In this document: positions 5,392 through 5,557 of the stretch, piece by piece | Layout of the letters: each line of letters starts with the position of its first letter | Numbering within the stretch: position 1 is the stretch's first letter | Assembly: GCA_030632525.1 (NCBI GenBank) | Contig: DAOVUP010000132.1 | Coordinates: forward strand, 1 to 5,557 | Source of the DNA: Desulfobacteraceae bacterium | GTDB lineage: Bacteria; Desulfobacterota; DSM-4660; Desulfatiglandales; Desulfatiglandaceae | Length of the DNA: 5,557 bases | Direction of reading: 5' to 3' | Made by a program: the position numbers and the translations under genes | The notes under the pieces: generated by a model | What the model was told of the DNA's origin: nothing | The model's input: only the letters and a program-made list of their open reading frames with translations | Databases searched by the model: none

Positions 5392-5541
5392 TCAGTATCC
5401 CATTATTATCATTTCGCGCGGGATCAAGTCCCTGCCGATGCTGAAGTGCTCAAGGGAGCGTTGGGTTTGGGCGCCCCAGCGCTTGTCGGCAGGAACTTCG
5501 ATTTCGCCGAGGCTATCGGTTTCTTTTCGAATTTGTGCCAT
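5392..5541 (-). pseudogene. fumC: Truncated 5' end of class II fumarate hydratase
   Basis: On the minus strand, ATG at 5541-5539 with AAGGAG (5555-5550) eight bases upstream opens a 49-codon frame ending in TGA (5394-5392). The first 45 or so residues are the N-terminus of class II fumarase: [19 protein letters not shown] (9-27), then RSLEHFSIG and DLIPREMI. Intact enzymes have roughly 460 residues and continue after REMI into a helix of the type TAYAILKKAAA; here the frame reads IMGY and stops. No fumarase sequence is found in the other frames downstream, so this is a deletion or rearrangement breakpoint near 5400-5407, not a frameshift. All catalytic regions are missing. A fumarase role (fumarate to malate) is therefore not expected from this copy. 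Its promoter would lie beyond the window, and the intact SD suggests a recent break. Confidence 0.8.
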
Positions 5542-5557
5542 TATGCTTTCTCCTTAT

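Noticed and set aside
4688..5392. Minus-strand 234-residue frame over the regulator and peptide
   Set aside because: Antisense to a clear ArsR-family gene and to the terminator; Ser- and Phe-rich composition is typical of the complement of Lys- and Glu-rich coding DNA.
1..5557. CRISPR array, tRNA, rRNA or riboswitch
   Set aside because: No regularly spaced repeats, no tRNA cloverleaf or conserved rRNA segments, and no riboswitch consensus were seen.

Overview
The window holds four complete genes recognisable by family, a 33-residue Cys-rich peptide gene, a partial transporter cut by the left edge, and a truncated gene start at the right edge. Gene content (MCT-type and drug-efflux-type MFS permeases, an orphan EntE-like ligase, tag, a Cys-rich ArsR-family regulator, a class II fumarase fragment), medium GC with AT-rich intergenic regions, consensus sigma-70 promoters and strong Shine-Dalgarno (SD) sites suggest a Gram-negative bacterium. 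I lean towards the former Deltaproteobacteria (Desulfobacterota), but this is inferred from general resemblance, with no phylogenetic marker in the window.

Left part (1-2073): the C-terminal third of a 12-helix MFS permease (+) runs tail to tail with a complete 423-residue MCT/OFA-like MFS permease (-). The 322-base gap after it carries two divergent promoter candidates, one for the permease and one for the next gene.

Middle (2074-3960): a 550-residue EntE/DhbE-like aryl-acid adenylating enzyme stands without the carrier-protein and isochorismate genes of a catechol siderophore cluster. Two pocket residues (Cys249, Leu346) resemble those of salicylate-activating rather than 2,3-dihydroxybenzoate-activating enzymes. 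Together with the divergent monocarboxylate-type permease this suggests uptake and activation of an aryl acid. After it lies a 172-base palindromic, MITE-like element with a 7-base flanking repeat. It sits exactly on the stop codon of tag, the gene for 3-methyladenine DNA glycosylase I, which is read in the opposite direction and is otherwise intact.

Right part (4516-5557): a compact regulatory unit. A near-consensus promoter overlapped by a dyad operator drives an ArsR-family regulator with a C-terminal CxCxC cluster and coiled coil. A second copy of the same operator lies 20 bases after the regulator, just before a 12-base perfect SD and a 33-residue Lys-rich peptide with its own CxCxC motif. 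A hairpin terminator closes the unit. I read it as an autoregulated metal- or redox-responsive switch controlling a tiny Cys peptide, and it is the most interesting part of the window. The right edge holds, on the minus strand, an SD and the first 45 or so codons of a class II fumarase that then runs into unrelated sequence and stops.
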